In this document: one piece after another, positions 8,702-17,644 of the stretch
How positions within the stretch are numbered: position 1 is the stretch's first letter
Layout of the letters: each line of letters opens with the position of its first letter
Assembly (NCBI GenBank): GCA_958295985.1
Contig: OY282432.1
Coordinates: 744,001 to 808,000, forward strand
DNA from: an uncultured Candidatus Binatia bacterium
GTDB taxonomy: Bacteria > Desulfobacterota > Binatia > UBA9968 > JAJDTQ01
Direction: 5' to 3'
Length of the DNA stretch: 64,000 bases
Program-made: the position numbers and the translations under genes
Notes under the pieces: generated by a model
Told to the model about the DNA's origin: nothing
Databases searched by the model: none
Seen by the model: only the letters and a program-made list of their open reading frames with translations

Positions 8702-9865
8702 TCAGAAATCCAGCCGGTAGTTGGCCCCGTCCACCGGCGGGGCAACCTCATCTACCGACGAATAAGGGCGCCATAAGGTGATACCACGGGACTTGCTGCC
8801 ATTGTTGAAAACGAGGATGTTGCCGGCGCCCGCCAGTCCGGGGGGAATCCATTGCGGATTATGGGGCCAGAAAAGTTGCTGGTCAGCGAGCGTCCCGGCC
8901 CGATAGGCGCGGGGGTTGCCCCAGCGGTAGAGCAGGTCGCCCCCCTTGCCGCTATTTCCCCCACTGGAGCCGGCCGCCTCGGCTCTGGTGGTGCTGTGGT
9001 CGATAATCCACACTTCGCTGAAATAAGAGGCCGATAGCATAACCTGGTCCAATTCCGGGTTATAGTCGATTCCGTTGCTGTGTATCCAGTCCGACGGGTC
9101 AAACCAGTCGGTTATAACGGGAAGGTGGAAGTTAAGGTCAATCAACTCCGGATGCTCGGCCACCACCCCGTAATTCGCCTTGCTGGGGTCAAAGTCTTGA
9201 ATTAGATGATCCCACGCCGACCACTCCCAAACAATTTCGCAGCTTGCCGGCCCGGTAATTCGGGCTTCCACAATATGCGGCGCCACCAAGCCCTTATCGC
9301 TGATAAATTCCGGGTTGGCGCCGGCGGCGATGACCTCCTCCGGCGTTTTATGTTGCCGGGACAGCAGCAGCACGTTCCCGTTGGGCATTTTAAGGAAGTC
9401 ATGATGCGGCAAGCCCTGAGTGCATTCCCAAAGGATGTTCCCGTTCCGGTCAATTTCCCACACACTGTGCTTGTGGCCCGGGTATCTGGCTAAAGTCAGC
9501 AGATTTCCATTCTCCAGCAACCTTGCGAACACGGCCTCAGCATCCAACTCCCACTTGTGAACTACCCGCCCCTGATTATCAATCAGGTAAATCGTCCTGC
9601 TTCTCATTTTGCCTCCGACTCGTTCAGGAACAACCCGACCGTTTTGGCGGCCAGGCGTCGAGGTAGCCGTGTGGTCAAGAGCCGGCACGGAGGTGGGTGC
9701 AAGGCCGATGAACAGGACGAATAGCGCGTTGCGTAACCGGAGTCGCCCGAGGGCAAGCGTCGCCGCTGCAAGCGCCCGCTGCAACGAGCCATCCAGCGTC
9801 AAGGCGCTCACCCACTCGCCGTCAGCGCTCGTACTCACATATCCACCGATTTCTTCATGCCGCAT
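8702..9865 (-). CDS. Arylsulfotransferase-like beta-propeller protein, probably truncated and chimeric
   Basis: From about residue 85 the product reads as a WD-like propeller of the arylsulfotransferase (ASST) type: TIYLIDNQGRVVHKWEL, NLLTLARYPGHKHSVWEID, LPHHDFLKMPNGNVLLL, DWIHSNGIDYNPELDQVMLS and FWPHNPQWIPPG. These enzymes move sulfate between phenols, usually in the periplasm. The family normally continues past the point where this frame stops (GANYRLDF), so the end is missing. The first 50 residues share RLRNALFVLFIG with the N-terminus of the glycosyltransferase at 14933, also visible in the DNA, so the 5' end looks borrowed. Activity is doubtful. Confidence 0.6.
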   Translation of the reverse strand: MRHEEIGGYVSTSADGEWVSALTLDGSLQRALAAATLALGRLRLRNALFVLFIGLAPTSVPALDHTATSTPGRQNGRVVPERVGGKMRSRTIYLIDNQGRVVHKWELDAEAVFARLLENGNLLTLARYPGHKHSVWEIDRNGNILWECTQGLPHHDFLKMPNGNVLLLSRQHKTPEEVIAAGANPEFISDKGLVAPHIVEARITGPASCEIVWEWSAWDHLIQDFDPSKANYGVVAEHPELIDLNFHLPVITDWFDPSDWIHSNGIDYNPELDQVMLSASYFSEVWIIDHSTTRAEAAGSSGGNSGKGGDLLYRWGNPRAYRAGTLADQQLFWPHNPQWIPPGLAGAGNILVFNNGSKSRGITLWRPYSSVDEVAPPVDGANYRLDF

Positions 9866-10014
9866 AACAGGAGTCCCTCGTGAAAATTTGAAGATCGCCG
9901 AGGTTGAATAACCACTGGTGCTAGTGAGTTGACCGTGGTCTAGTTAAGGGGCAGGCAAGGTTCCACGTCGAATATCGTCCTCCAGTCCGGCATGACCATG
10001 ACGCTCTCTTCGGG

Positions 10015-10383
10015 GTCACAGCCACATACAGAAGGACCCAAAACCCCGCCGCGACAGACAGCCAAAAAGCCAGGAGGAGTCCGCCTGCCGCCAACGCGGC
10101 GCCGATGCCGATCATCGGCAGCAGAGGCACCTTCCCCGCCGCCATCGGGCGGTGGCGCTTGGTGGCGTGCCTGCGGTCGTGCGGGAGATCGAGCAGATCG
10201 TTCAGAACGTAGGTACCCGATGCCACCGCCGACAGCGCCGCGAACATCCCGGCGGCCACCAGATACAGCCCCGCGTCGGTCTCGTGCGCCGCGGCGAGGG
10301 GAACGAACACGAGCACGTTCTTCATCCACTGGTGCGGCCGCAACGCCTGGAACCAGTCGAGCGGACGGCCGCCGAGCCCGGAG
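10015..10383 (-). pseudogene. Truncated copy of the UbiA-family prenyltransferase
   Basis: The frame starting near 10343 (LRPHQWMKNVLVFVPLAAAH) is nearly identical to residues 31-135 of the intact prenyltransferase at 16349-17305. It keeps the catalytic NDLLDLPHDRRH motif. After VLLYVAVT the homology ends abruptly at the duplication boundary and an unrelated tail follows. Without the second Asp motif and about half of the helices it cannot be active. Confidence 0.85.
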
Positions 10384-10402
10384 CTCTCTTTCGAGTCTAC
10401 CG

Positions 10403-10840
10403 GCCCTGGAGGCCTTCCGAAAAACCGGCCGCTTCAAGATGGACCCGCGTATCGACGTGAACTTCAGCTCCCTCTCCCACGCGGATTACGGCGGCAACGC
10501 CGGGGTCTGGCGGATCCTGGAGATCCTGGAGCGGCAAAAGGTCCGGGCCATGGTCCTGGTGAACTCGCTGGCGGCGGAGAAATGGCCGGACGCGGTCCGC
10601 GCGCTGCACCAGGCCGGCCACGAGATCGCCGGCCACGGCGCCACCAACGAGGTCAGCATGGTGGAACTCGGCCCGGAAGAACAGAAGGAGGAAATCGACG
10701 CCTGCGTCCACGCTGAGTTGGGCGGCCGGCCGTATCTCGCGGCCGGGTTCGAGCGGATCATCGAATACGTGAACCGGCGCCGCAGCGAGATCTGGCAGCC
10801 CACCTATCGAGAGGTCGCCGAGTACTGCCTGGAAACGTGA
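10403..10840 (+). pseudogene. Internally deleted copy of the polysaccharide deacetylase
   Basis: It begins in the middle of the codons for ALEAFRKTGRF and matches the intact gene at 17645-18481. It lacks the first 24 codons and an internal 324 bp (108 codons, in frame). The internal deletion joins two ATCGAC sequences that lie at 18011-18016 and 18335-18340 in the intact copy, leaving one at 10694-10699. The end of the protein (ERIIEYVNRRRSEIW) is intact. No own start codon is present. Confidence 0.85.
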
Positions 10841-10843
10841 TCG

Positions 10844-11959
10844 TCAGACCCTTTCTTCCCTCACCTTCACCAGGAACGGGATGGGCAACGCGATGGCGAT
10901 GGCCATGGCGATCCAGGCCATCTCGTAGGACTGCGTGCGGTCCGCAATGAAGCCAAAGACGGGGGGCAGCACCACCACGCCGACGAAGGCAACGGTGTTG
11001 GTCATGCCGATGGCGACGCCGGCCACGCCGGGACCGCCGATCTTGGAGACCAGCGCGAGATACAGTCCCTGCCAGCTCATGGTGCCGAGGCCGAGAAGCG
11101 ATACCACCACGGCCACGAGCCCCGGCGGCAGCCCCGGTGAAAGGAACGCCGTGGCAATGCCGGCGGCGGCGCCGAGAAGTGCCAGCATCACCAGCACCGG
11201 CACGCGCCGCCCGTAGAACAACCTGTCGCTCACCACGCCGAAACCGATACGGCCCGCGCCGCCGCAGGCCTGACCCACCGCCAGCAAGGCGGCGGCGAAG
11301 ACCAGAGAGAAGAGGATATCCTCGGTAAGGTAGAGCTCGATATAGCTTATGTAGCACCACTGGCAACCCGCCAGCACCGCGGCATAGAACGCCCCTGCCC
11401 AGACATCCCCGTGCCGGACGATCTCCCTGAGCCCCACCGAGGGCGCTGCGCCGGCTGCGACCCGGGACCGCTCCGGTTCCCGGTAGCAGAGTAGCACCAG
11501 AACCCCCGTGGCCACTGTGGCCGCGCCCACCAGGGACAGCGCCAAACGCCAACCGTAGACCAGACCCAGGGACGGCAGCGTGAGGGCCGCAATGGTGCCG
11601 CCCACGGGAATCCCGGTCTGGCGGATTCCCATGGCCGTGCCGCGCTCTCGATCCGGGAACCATCCGGCCACGGCCTTGCTGCCGGCCGGGGTGCCCGTGG
11701 CCACCGGCACCCCCAGGAGCAGGAACACCACCAGCAACCCGAGAAAACCGTCGGTGAGGTGCACGGCCAGCACCAACACGCCGCAGGACGCGGTGCCGTA
11801 CCCGATGATGCGCCTTTCGCCGTAGCGGTCCGCCGCTTTGCCCGCGGCAAGCACCGCGGCCACCACCCCGACGTTGACCGTGGAAACGAGGACGCCGACC
11901 TCGGTCAGGTTCAGACCGAACTCTTTCTGTATCAGAGGCACCAGGATCGGAATGCCCAT
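10844..11959 (-). CDS. Major facilitator superfamily transporter
   Basis: 371 residues from ATG 11959 with eleven clear membrane helices and the loop motif GKAADRYGERRI between the second and third, as in MFS organic-anion and sugar-phosphate type carriers. The frame is open upstream and encodes what looks like the first helix (RWFYLAIATLAQTALATVH) and a short basic lead, back to a TAG near 12080. No ATG, GTG or TTG occurs in that stretch. Either initiation is at 11959 with part of helix 1 missing, or the true 5' end was lost. It is convergent with the deacetylase copy. In the second duplication copy this gene is reduced to its two ends. Confidence 0.75.
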   Translation of the reverse strand: MGIPILVPLIQKEFGLNLTEVGVLVSTVNVGVVAAVLAAGKAADRYGERRIIGYGTASCGVLVLAVHLTDGFLGLLVVFLLLGVPVATGTPAGSKAVAGWFPDRERGTAMGIRQTGIPVGGTIAALTLPSLGLVYGWRLALSLVGAATVATGVLVLLCYREPERSRVAAGAAPSVGLREIVRHGDVWAGAFYAAVLAGCQWCYISYIELYLTEDILFSLVFAAALLAVGQACGGAGRIGFGVVSDRLFYGRRVPVLVMLALLGAAAGIATAFLSPGLPPGLVAVVVSLLGLGTMSWQGLYLALVSKIGGPGVAGVAIGMTNTVAFVGVVVLPPVFGFIADRTQSYEMAWIAMAIAIALPIPFLVKVREERV

Positions 11960-12198
11960 ATGGACCGTCGCCAGTGCGGTCTGTGCCAGCGTGGCGATGG
12001 CAAGATAGAACCAGCGCCTGGGTGAAGGTAAGGCGGACAGCGTTACGTTCCTTACGGCGCGGACAGCTTTGTTCAGCGGCTATACCTGGGAGAACCTGTC
12101 TGCCGGGAGAGACTTGCGGCGAGATTTGCGTCTACCCTGCCGAAGGGCTAGGGTCTCACTACAGGTTGGATGCCTTGAGCCCTTGGCGTCACGAACCC

Positions 12199-12511
12199 AT
12201 GAAACCGGAAACGAACCTGCTGCGTGAACTGCCCTCGGTGGACCGCGTCATGACTCACCCTGCCGCGGCGCCGCTGCTGGAGCGATTCAGCCGACCGTTC
12301 GTGACGGAGACCCTGCGCGACCTCATCGACGAAGTGAGGCAGGTCATCAAATCCGGCCACGACCTTCCGCCCCACCGGCTGCAGGATGAATCTATCATAA
12401 CCGACCTGGAAAAGAAGCTCGCTCAAGCCTCCCGCCCTGGCATGGTCCGGGTGGTGAACGCTTCCGGCACCATCCTACACACCAACCTGGGGCGGGCGCT
12501 GCTCTCGGAGG
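12199..12511 (+). pseudogene. 5' fragment of selA
   Basis: The first 104 codons of selA, the same as the intact gene at 18801 (MKPETNLLRELPSVDRVMTH onward to ILHTNLGRALLSE), including the preceding 190 bases of leader. After CTCTCGGAGG the match stops and unrelated sequence belonging to the oppositely oriented glycosyltransferase begins. The PLP-binding domain is absent, so it cannot be a working selenocysteine synthase. Confidence 0.9.
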
Positions 12512-13174
12512 TGGCGCCGCTCACCAGCGCTGTTTCGACCCCGCCGTTCACGGTGCAGCTTTCCCGTCATTCGCCGGCTCGACAACCTCGAAGCTGCCGT
12601 TCCAGATTTGGCCTTCGCCGGGGACGAACTGGCCGGTGCGGATCGCGGCGATGGCGTAGTCAGGCAGATCCCGCCTCGCTATGCAGACTCCTCCCCCGAT
12701 GAGACCGTAGACCGTGAATGCAAAGTCGAGGTTGTCGAAGCCGTACTGCTTGCGGTGGCTGGGGAGGTCGTTCACGTCAACCAGGTCCAGGTGGAGGAAG
12801 AACATTGGTTCAGCGTCCTCCGGGCTGCACCGCTCTTTCTTGTAGTCTTGTCACGTAATCACCCATCGGCATTGTTTCGATCCTGACCGGCGGGAGCGCA
12901 TTGTGGGGCAGCACGAGCGCGGCCACGCACAACCCCGTTTGCGTTCGCGTCCAGGCTTTGGCGACCGTTTCCTCTCCTAGGCCAACCCAGGACAACACTA
13001 TCAACTCGTTCGGCGCACAATTCCTGACGAACGCCTGCGTCAGCCGGCCGTCCACGATCAGCCCGATGCTATCCGACTGGTGGTCGAAGTGGGGTTCAAT
13101 CCTCTCCCAAGTCCTGGCGACGGTATTTTCATCTGCCGGCAGCCCGATGGGCCGTAGTTGGAGTTCCATTCTAT

Positions 13175-13283
13175 TAAGGATACTTAGTAGTGAACTTTGA
13201 AAGCGCTTAGGGACGGCATAATGCATTATAAGGATACTTAGTAGTGAACTTTCAAAGCGCTTAAGGACGGCAAAATGAGTTAT
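13175..13283 (-). repeat. 54-bp tandem duplication inside the glycosyltransferase gene
   Basis: TAAGGATACTTAGTAGTGAA and the following bases start at 13175 and again at 13229, with a few substitutions. The period of 54 bp is 18 codons, so the frame is kept. The protein reads LKRFESSLLSIL then PKRFQSSLLSIL. Confidence 0.85.
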
Positions 13284-14161
13284 TCCGAATTCTCGATAGA
13301 GAGGAGTGAATTTGTCAGATCCGTCGTCTTTATCCGCGTTTGTCGCGTGGAAATAGTCATAGGAGTTGACCAAGCCATCCAAGTTCACCACTGGAAAGCG
13401 CGAGAAGTACCCGATGACGCCACCGCCATCCCACGCCCCGACCACGCTGTCCTCGGGAAGCACGCGATTCATAAGCTGCGTACCCCCATAAACAACTTCC
13501 GTCCATTTGTTCCAAGATTTGTCGTCAGTTCTGTTTAAGACACTAATCGCTTCAGCACGCTGAAATGGCTCGGTGAAATCGGCCTTGGCAAACAGGAAGA
13601 CCGCGCCGGCAATTACAATGCCCACGCTCAGAATGTTTGCCGCCCAGGGCGACCTCGGTCCGACGAAACGGCGGATGAAGTAAATGGCGACGTAACATCG
13701 TACGGGAACGATCAGCGTCATCAGCAGGTACGCCGGGACAAAATACCAAGGCCAAGGCCCCAAGGGGGGGTGAATCGTGAGAACAGTCTGTGCGAATTTG
13801 GCCAGATGGCCGGCCGCCAAACTGAACACGCCCACCAGAAAGGCCAGTTGCAGCCAGTCCTCCCGACTCCGGGAGCGGCGGGCGAACCACCAGACGAGCA
13901 GGACATAGAAGCAGACCTCCAGTGCGACCACCAGCTCGTAGTCGAAGGCGGGAAGTTGAAGGATGTCCCGGAAGTTCTGAACGAAGCTGTACCCGCCTTC
14001 GTGCTCCCACCGGGCTTGCGACCACATCTGCTTGGTTGCGCCGCTCACCGGCGTCACGCCCCCGAAGACGATACCGTTGTATGCGAAGTACACGAGGATG
14101 CCGGCGACCGCGCCCAGCAGTGGCGCGACGGTGTTCATCGCGAGCACGGAATGGGCCAACC

Positions 14162-14206
14162 CCCTCTCCGGGGTGCCGAGGCCCTCCTCTCCCTCGACGG
14201 GAGAGG
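14162..14206. repeat. GC-rich palindromic element inserted in frame in a glycosyltransferase gene
   Basis: CCTCTCCC (14186-14193), loop TCGAC, GGGAGAGG (14199-14206) form a perfect 8-bp hairpin, preceded by CCCCTCTCCGGGG. This is the core of a common dispersed intergenic palindrome in GC-rich genomes. Here it lies within the coding sequence and is translated as a hydrophilic, Pro/Glu-rich insert (ESPFPSPVEGEEGLGTPERG) in a loop between membrane helices. Confidence 0.65.
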
Positions 14207-14929
14207 GGAAGGGTGATTCCCGCCTCGACCACTCGACGAGGCACAGCGCCGCGGTCGCCGCCAGCGATACGGCGATGTACTCCAGGCGCACCCAGGGGAG
14301 GGCAAAGGCGACCGCGGCCAGCGGCCACTTCCACCGCGCCGGGCTTCGCGTAAAGAGACAGGCGGCCAGAATGAACAGGCCCAGCATGAACAGCGCCGCC
14401 GCCGCTTCCATCCCCCGAAACAGCCAGTGCTGCTGGTAGAGTATCGGCAGCAATGCGAATAGCAGAATCCAGGGCATGCGCGCCAGCCGGGCGGCCGCGG
14501 TGACGAGGGCCACGCCGCCAGCGACGAGCATGATCTCGAACGCCTTGATGGCGAACAGCACGGCTTCCTTGTCGAACACCCAGTAGAACGGCGTGATCAG
14601 AAACAGCCAGAGGGGGTGATATCCGTTGGTGCGCGTGATGCCGCCGTCGAAGGTCGAGAACTTCCCCTCGGCCAGGTTGCGGGCGATCTGGAAGTAGTAG
14701 AAGGCGTCATCGTGCGTGTTGGAGATAAGGTTGATGAGGTCGAAACGGTCGAGCATGTACCAGGCGAACCCGGCCCCGTAGGCCAGGATCCCCCCGATGA
14801 ACAGGACGAACAGCGCGTTGCGCAGCCGGGAGACCCCCCGCGGATTCAGGCAGCGGGCGGTCAGGACGCGCCAGCGACCCATCGGCGTGGCGACGTCCGG
14901 CGTGGTCATCTTGTTCATGTCCCTGTCCA

Positions 14930-16267
14930 TCACAACGCGAGCCGCCGCGACAGTTCGGAGTCAAACCTGGGCGGCGCCCCCGCCGCCTCGGCGCGGACCG
15001 CCTCGAAGGCGCCAAGCCGGGGATAGCCTTCGCGCACCCGTTCCGGCGCGCAGCGGGCGTCCTTGGCGAGATAGACGCGGCCGCCGTGCCGGTGGGTGAT
15101 CTCGTCGAGCCCGTCGAGCAGCGCCGCGGTGCCGCTACGCACCGGAAAGTCGAGCGCCAGCGTGTAGCCCTCCATGGGGAACGACATCAGCCCCTCCCCG
15201 GCCGGGCCGAACAGCTTGAGCACCCCCAGGAACGAGCCTTGGCCCGAGGCGGCGGCGCGCTCCAGCAGGGCGACGACCCCGGCCGCGCTCTCGCCCTTGG
15301 GCAGCACGCACTGGTACTGGACGAACCCCCGCCGCCCGTAGAGGCGGTTCCACGCCTTGATCCGGTCGAGGGGAAAGAAGAAGCGGTCGAAATGGACCGG
15401 ATGCGCCCCGGACCGCGCTCGTCCCCGCCCGCGCCGGTAGCAGATCTCGTTGAAGAGGCCGACCGAGACCCGGTTGAGCAGGGCGGACGGCACATTCGCG
15501 GGAACCCGGAGCTTGCCCGCGGGAGCCAGGCGCAAGGGGTTGGACGCAAGGCGCGGCGGCAGCGCGCCGCGTTCCATGAACGCGCCGCGCGTCATCACCG
15601 CGCGGCCCAGCCCTGCGCCCCGCGCCAGGCAGTCGATCCAGGCCACGCTGTAGGGCCAATCACGGGACTCCTCGAACAGAGCCATCGTCTCGTCGAGGTC
15701 GCGCGCGGCCAGGGTCTCCGCCAGCACGAAGGCGGTCTCGACCGGCCGCAAGCGGAAGCGCGCGGAGAGGATCACCCCGGTCAGCCCCATCCCGCCGAGG
15801 GTGGCGCGGAAGAAGGCGGCGTTCTTCGTGCGGCTGCATTCCCGTATCGCACCGTCCGCGCTCGCCAAGGTCAGCGATTCCACGTGCGCACCGAAGGTCC
15901 CGTCGCGGTGATGGTTCTTGCCGTGCACGTCCGCCGCGATCATGCCGCCGACGGTGACGTGCCTGGTCCCCGGCACCACCGGCGGGAACCAGCCGCGCGG
16001 CACGAACGTCTCCAGGATGTCCGCGAGCAGCACGCCGGCCTCGCAGTCGAGCAGGCCGGTCTCGGCGTCGAATGCCCGCATCCGGTCCATCGCCAGCATC
16101 GACAGCGTCAGGTTCGGGTTGAGCGCGGCGTCGCCGTAGGACCGCCCGTTGCCGCGGGCGATCAGCGTCGTGCCGCGATGAAGCAGACCGGGCAGGTCCT
16201 CGCGCCGGCGCAGGCGCTCCAGCCGGCAATCGAGGGCCGGATACCGGCCCCAGCCCGAGAGGATCAT
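14930..16267 (-). CDS. FAD-linked oxidoreductase, DprE1-like
   Basis: 445 residues. The N-terminal half has the FAD-binding (PCMH) motifs: RGNGRSYGDAAL (near residue 39), a PGTRHVTVGGMIAADVHGKN stretch with the conserved His of this family, and GMGLTGVI. The C-terminal half has the substrate-binding region ending CAPERVREGYPRL. This arrangement matches DprE1-like oxidases, which oxidise decaprenylphosphoryl-ribose at C2 on the way to decaprenylphosphoryl-arabinose. It overlaps a 27-codon ORF upstream (ATGA) and the glycosyltransferase downstream, and follows a UbiA of the DPPR-synthase type, so an operon for a polyprenyl-phospho-pentose donor is likely. The DprE2 reductase is not in the window. 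Confidence 0.8.
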   Translation of the reverse strand: MILSGWGRYPALDCRLERLRRREDLPGLLHRGTTLIARGNGRSYGDAALNPNLTLSMLAMDRMRAFDAETGLLDCEAGVLLADILETFVPRGWFPPVVPGTRHVTVGGMIAADVHGKNHHRDGTFGAHVESLTLASADGAIRECSRTKNAAFFRATLGGMGLTGVILSARFRLRPVETAFVLAETLAARDLDETMALFEESRDWPYSVAWIDCLARGAGLGRAVMTRGAFMERGALPPRLASNPLRLAPAGKLRVPANVPSALLNRVSVGLFNEICYRRGRGRARSGAHPVHFDRFFFPLDRIKAWNRLYGRRGFVQYQCVLPKGESAAGVVALLERAAASGQGSFLGVLKLFGPAGEGLMSFPMEGYTLALDFPVRSGTAALLDGLDEITHRHGGRVYLAKDARCAPERVREGYPRLGAFEAVRAEAAGAPPRFDSELSRRLAL

Positions 16268-16347
16268 GCGGCCCGCTCCCGGAACATGAAACGCCGGTCA
16301 TGGAAGATCCAGCGCAGGGCGAGAAACGCGGGCAACACCATGCGCAC
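16264..16347 (-). CDS. Micro-ORF between ubiA and the DprE1-like gene
   Basis: GTG 16347 (or ATG 16341) gives about 27 residues (MVLPAFLALRWIFHDRRF then MFRERAA). Its TGA overlaps the ATG of the FAD oxidase in an ATGA junction, and its start lies just after the ubiA stop. The tight coupling suggests translation. It may be a true small membrane-associated protein or the tail of a gene that was otherwise deleted. No family is recognised. Confidence 0.35.
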   Translation of the reverse strand: MRMVLPAFLALRWIFHDRRFMFRERAA

Positions 16348-16348
16348 G

Positions 16349-17305
16349 TCACAGCGCCGCCGCGAACGCGGCCAGAACGCCAAGGCCGGTCAGCCAGCTC
16401 GTCCGGTCCCGCAGCGCGAAGTTCAGCGGGTCGTCGTTATCCGGTAGTCGTTTGGAGCCCCCCTCCCCCTCGCGACAGGCGAGGAGCGCCATGCGCCCCA
16501 GCCAGTAGAGCAGCAGCGGACAGATCAGCCACAGGAACTCCGGGCGGGCATAGCGCTCCCCCGTCTCCGGGCTCTGGATGTAGAGGGTCAGGATCACCAC
16601 CGAAGCAAAGCCGCTCGCCGCGCCCAGCGCCACCATTACCGGGAAGTCTTCGGCAAGATAGGCCCGGCCGCCGGAGACGGACCGGTCGGACCCGCGTAGC
16701 GTGCGCAGATCGCCTTGGCGCTTGACGATGGCCAGGGCAAGGAACAGGAACAGGAAAAAGGCGATCAGCCAGGGAGACAGCGCGACCGACACCGCCGCCG
16801 CGCCGGCCAGCACACGGACCGCATAGAGCATGGCGAGGGTGAAAACGTCGATGAGGGTCTTCCGCTTCAGCGACAGCGAGTAGGCGCAGGTCACAGCCAC
16901 ATACAGAAGGACCCAAAGCCCCGCCGCGGCAGACAGCCAGAAAGCCAGGAGGAGTCCGCCTGCCGCCAACGCGGCGCCGATGCCGATCATCGGCAGCAGA
17001 GGCACCTTCCCCGCCGCCATCGGACGGTGGCGCTTGGTGGCGTGCCTGCGGTCGTGCGGGAGATCGAGCAGATCGTTCAGAACGTAGGCACCCGATGCCA
17101 CCGCCGACAGCGCCGCGAACATCCCGGCGGCCACCAGATACAGCCCCGCGTCGGTCTCGTGCGCCGCGGCGAGAGGAACGAACACGAGCACGTTCTTCAC
17201 CCACTGGTGCGGCCGCAACGCCTGGAACCAGTCGAGCGGACGGCCGCCGAGCCCGGGCAGGAACCGGGCCTCGCCGGCCGTCCGTAAAGTTCGCTCACCC
17301 CGCAT
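16349..17305 (-). CDS. UbiA-family prenyltransferase, decaprenyl-phosphate phosphoribosyltransferase (DPPR synthase) type
   Basis: 318 residues with about eight or nine membrane helices. The start LRPHQWVKNVLVFVPL and the first metal site NDLLDLPHDRRHATKRHRP are those of DPPR synthases, which join PRPP to polyprenyl phosphate. The second site is around YSLSLKRKTLIDVF. It stands first in the minus-strand operon ubiA - micro-ORF - DprE1-like - glycosyltransferase, fitting synthesis and use of a polyprenyl-phosphoryl pentose. A truncated second copy lies at 10015-10383. Confidence 0.8.
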   Translation of the reverse strand: MRGERTLRTAGEARFLPGLGGRPLDWFQALRPHQWVKNVLVFVPLAAAHETDAGLYLVAAGMFAALSAVASGAYVLNDLLDLPHDRRHATKRHRPMAAGKVPLLPMIGIGAALAAGGLLLAFWLSAAAGLWVLLYVAVTCAYSLSLKRKTLIDVFTLAMLYAVRVLAGAAAVSVALSPWLIAFFLFLFLALAIVKRQGDLRTLRGSDRSVSGGRAYLAEDFPVMVALGAASGFASVVILTLYIQSPETGERYARPEFLWLICPLLLYWLGRMALLACREGEGGSKRLPDNDDPLNFALRDRTSWLTGLGVLAAFAAAL

Positions 17306-17644
17306 GGCTTTGAGTCAGATGCTCTGGAAGAAATAGCCGCAGCAACATCCATCACGGCAGCGAACCGTTCACCCCGCGATCATGCGCAACGGCAATGACC
17401 GACGTTATCAACCCGATTGTCGCATAAACTGCTGCCTGTGTACATCAAGCGACGGCGTCCGGTGTTACGACAGCATGTCGGAGCTCTCTTTCGAGTCTAC
17501 CGTTGCCGGCTCGGGACTTGGCCGGTATGTAATACACATCCGGCGAGGCGTCTTGAGTTTGGCGAAGATACCCTCCCGTGAACCGCGGCCTTCGTGGAGG
17601 GCAGCGACCCTACGGCGACAGCCATCCCGCGAAAGGAACGAACC
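17306..17644. other. Divergent intergenic region between ubiA and the deacetylase gene
   Basis: About 340 bases without a convincing gene. It must hold promoters for both directions. GAAAGGAACGAACC just before 17645 is the deacetylase ribosome-binding site. The short segment GAGCTCTCTTTCGAGTCTAC (17480-17499) is the only part kept in the duplicate (10381-10400), where the rest was deleted on both sides. I see no hairpin or operator I can name. Confidence 0.5.

Larger units (their letters stand above)
10015..12511. repeat. Segmental duplication copy 1 (ubiA', deacetylase', MFS, selA')
   Basis: This block matches 16890-19113 nearly base for base but with different pieces missing. It lacks the 5' end of ubiA, about 225 and 215 bases around the intergenic stretch, and 324 bases inside the deacetylase gene. 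It retains 1,039 bases of the MFS gene that copy 2 lacks. The left boundary is at GGTCACAGCC (10013 against 16890). The right boundary is inside selA at CTCTCGGAGG (12511 against 19113). Confidence 0.9.
12548..14933 (-). pseudogene. Frameshifted polytopic glycosyltransferase with two C-terminal modules
   Basis: The frame 14933-12810 (707 codons) begins with a basic lead and a helix, then THDDAFYYFQIARNLAEGKF and GGITRTNGYHPLW, the donor-site region of GT-C transferases using polyprenyl-phosphate sugars. About ten helices follow, then a diverged two-Cys module (VRNCAP...GLCVAALVLP). A stop at 12810 cuts it off. In another frame the second module continues (YKKERCSPEDAEPMFF ... GGVCIARRDLPDYAI) to a TGA at 12548, so a shift near 12850-12856 split a formerly 795-residue protein. 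It may still work without the last module. The start overlaps the stop of the FAD oxidase gene. It also contains a 54-bp tandem repeat and a palindromic insertion. Confidence 0.75.

Noticed and set aside
15086..16447. A 453-codon plus-strand frame over the FAD oxidase gene
   Set aside because: The opposite strand encodes a recognisable FAD enzyme; the plus product has no motif.
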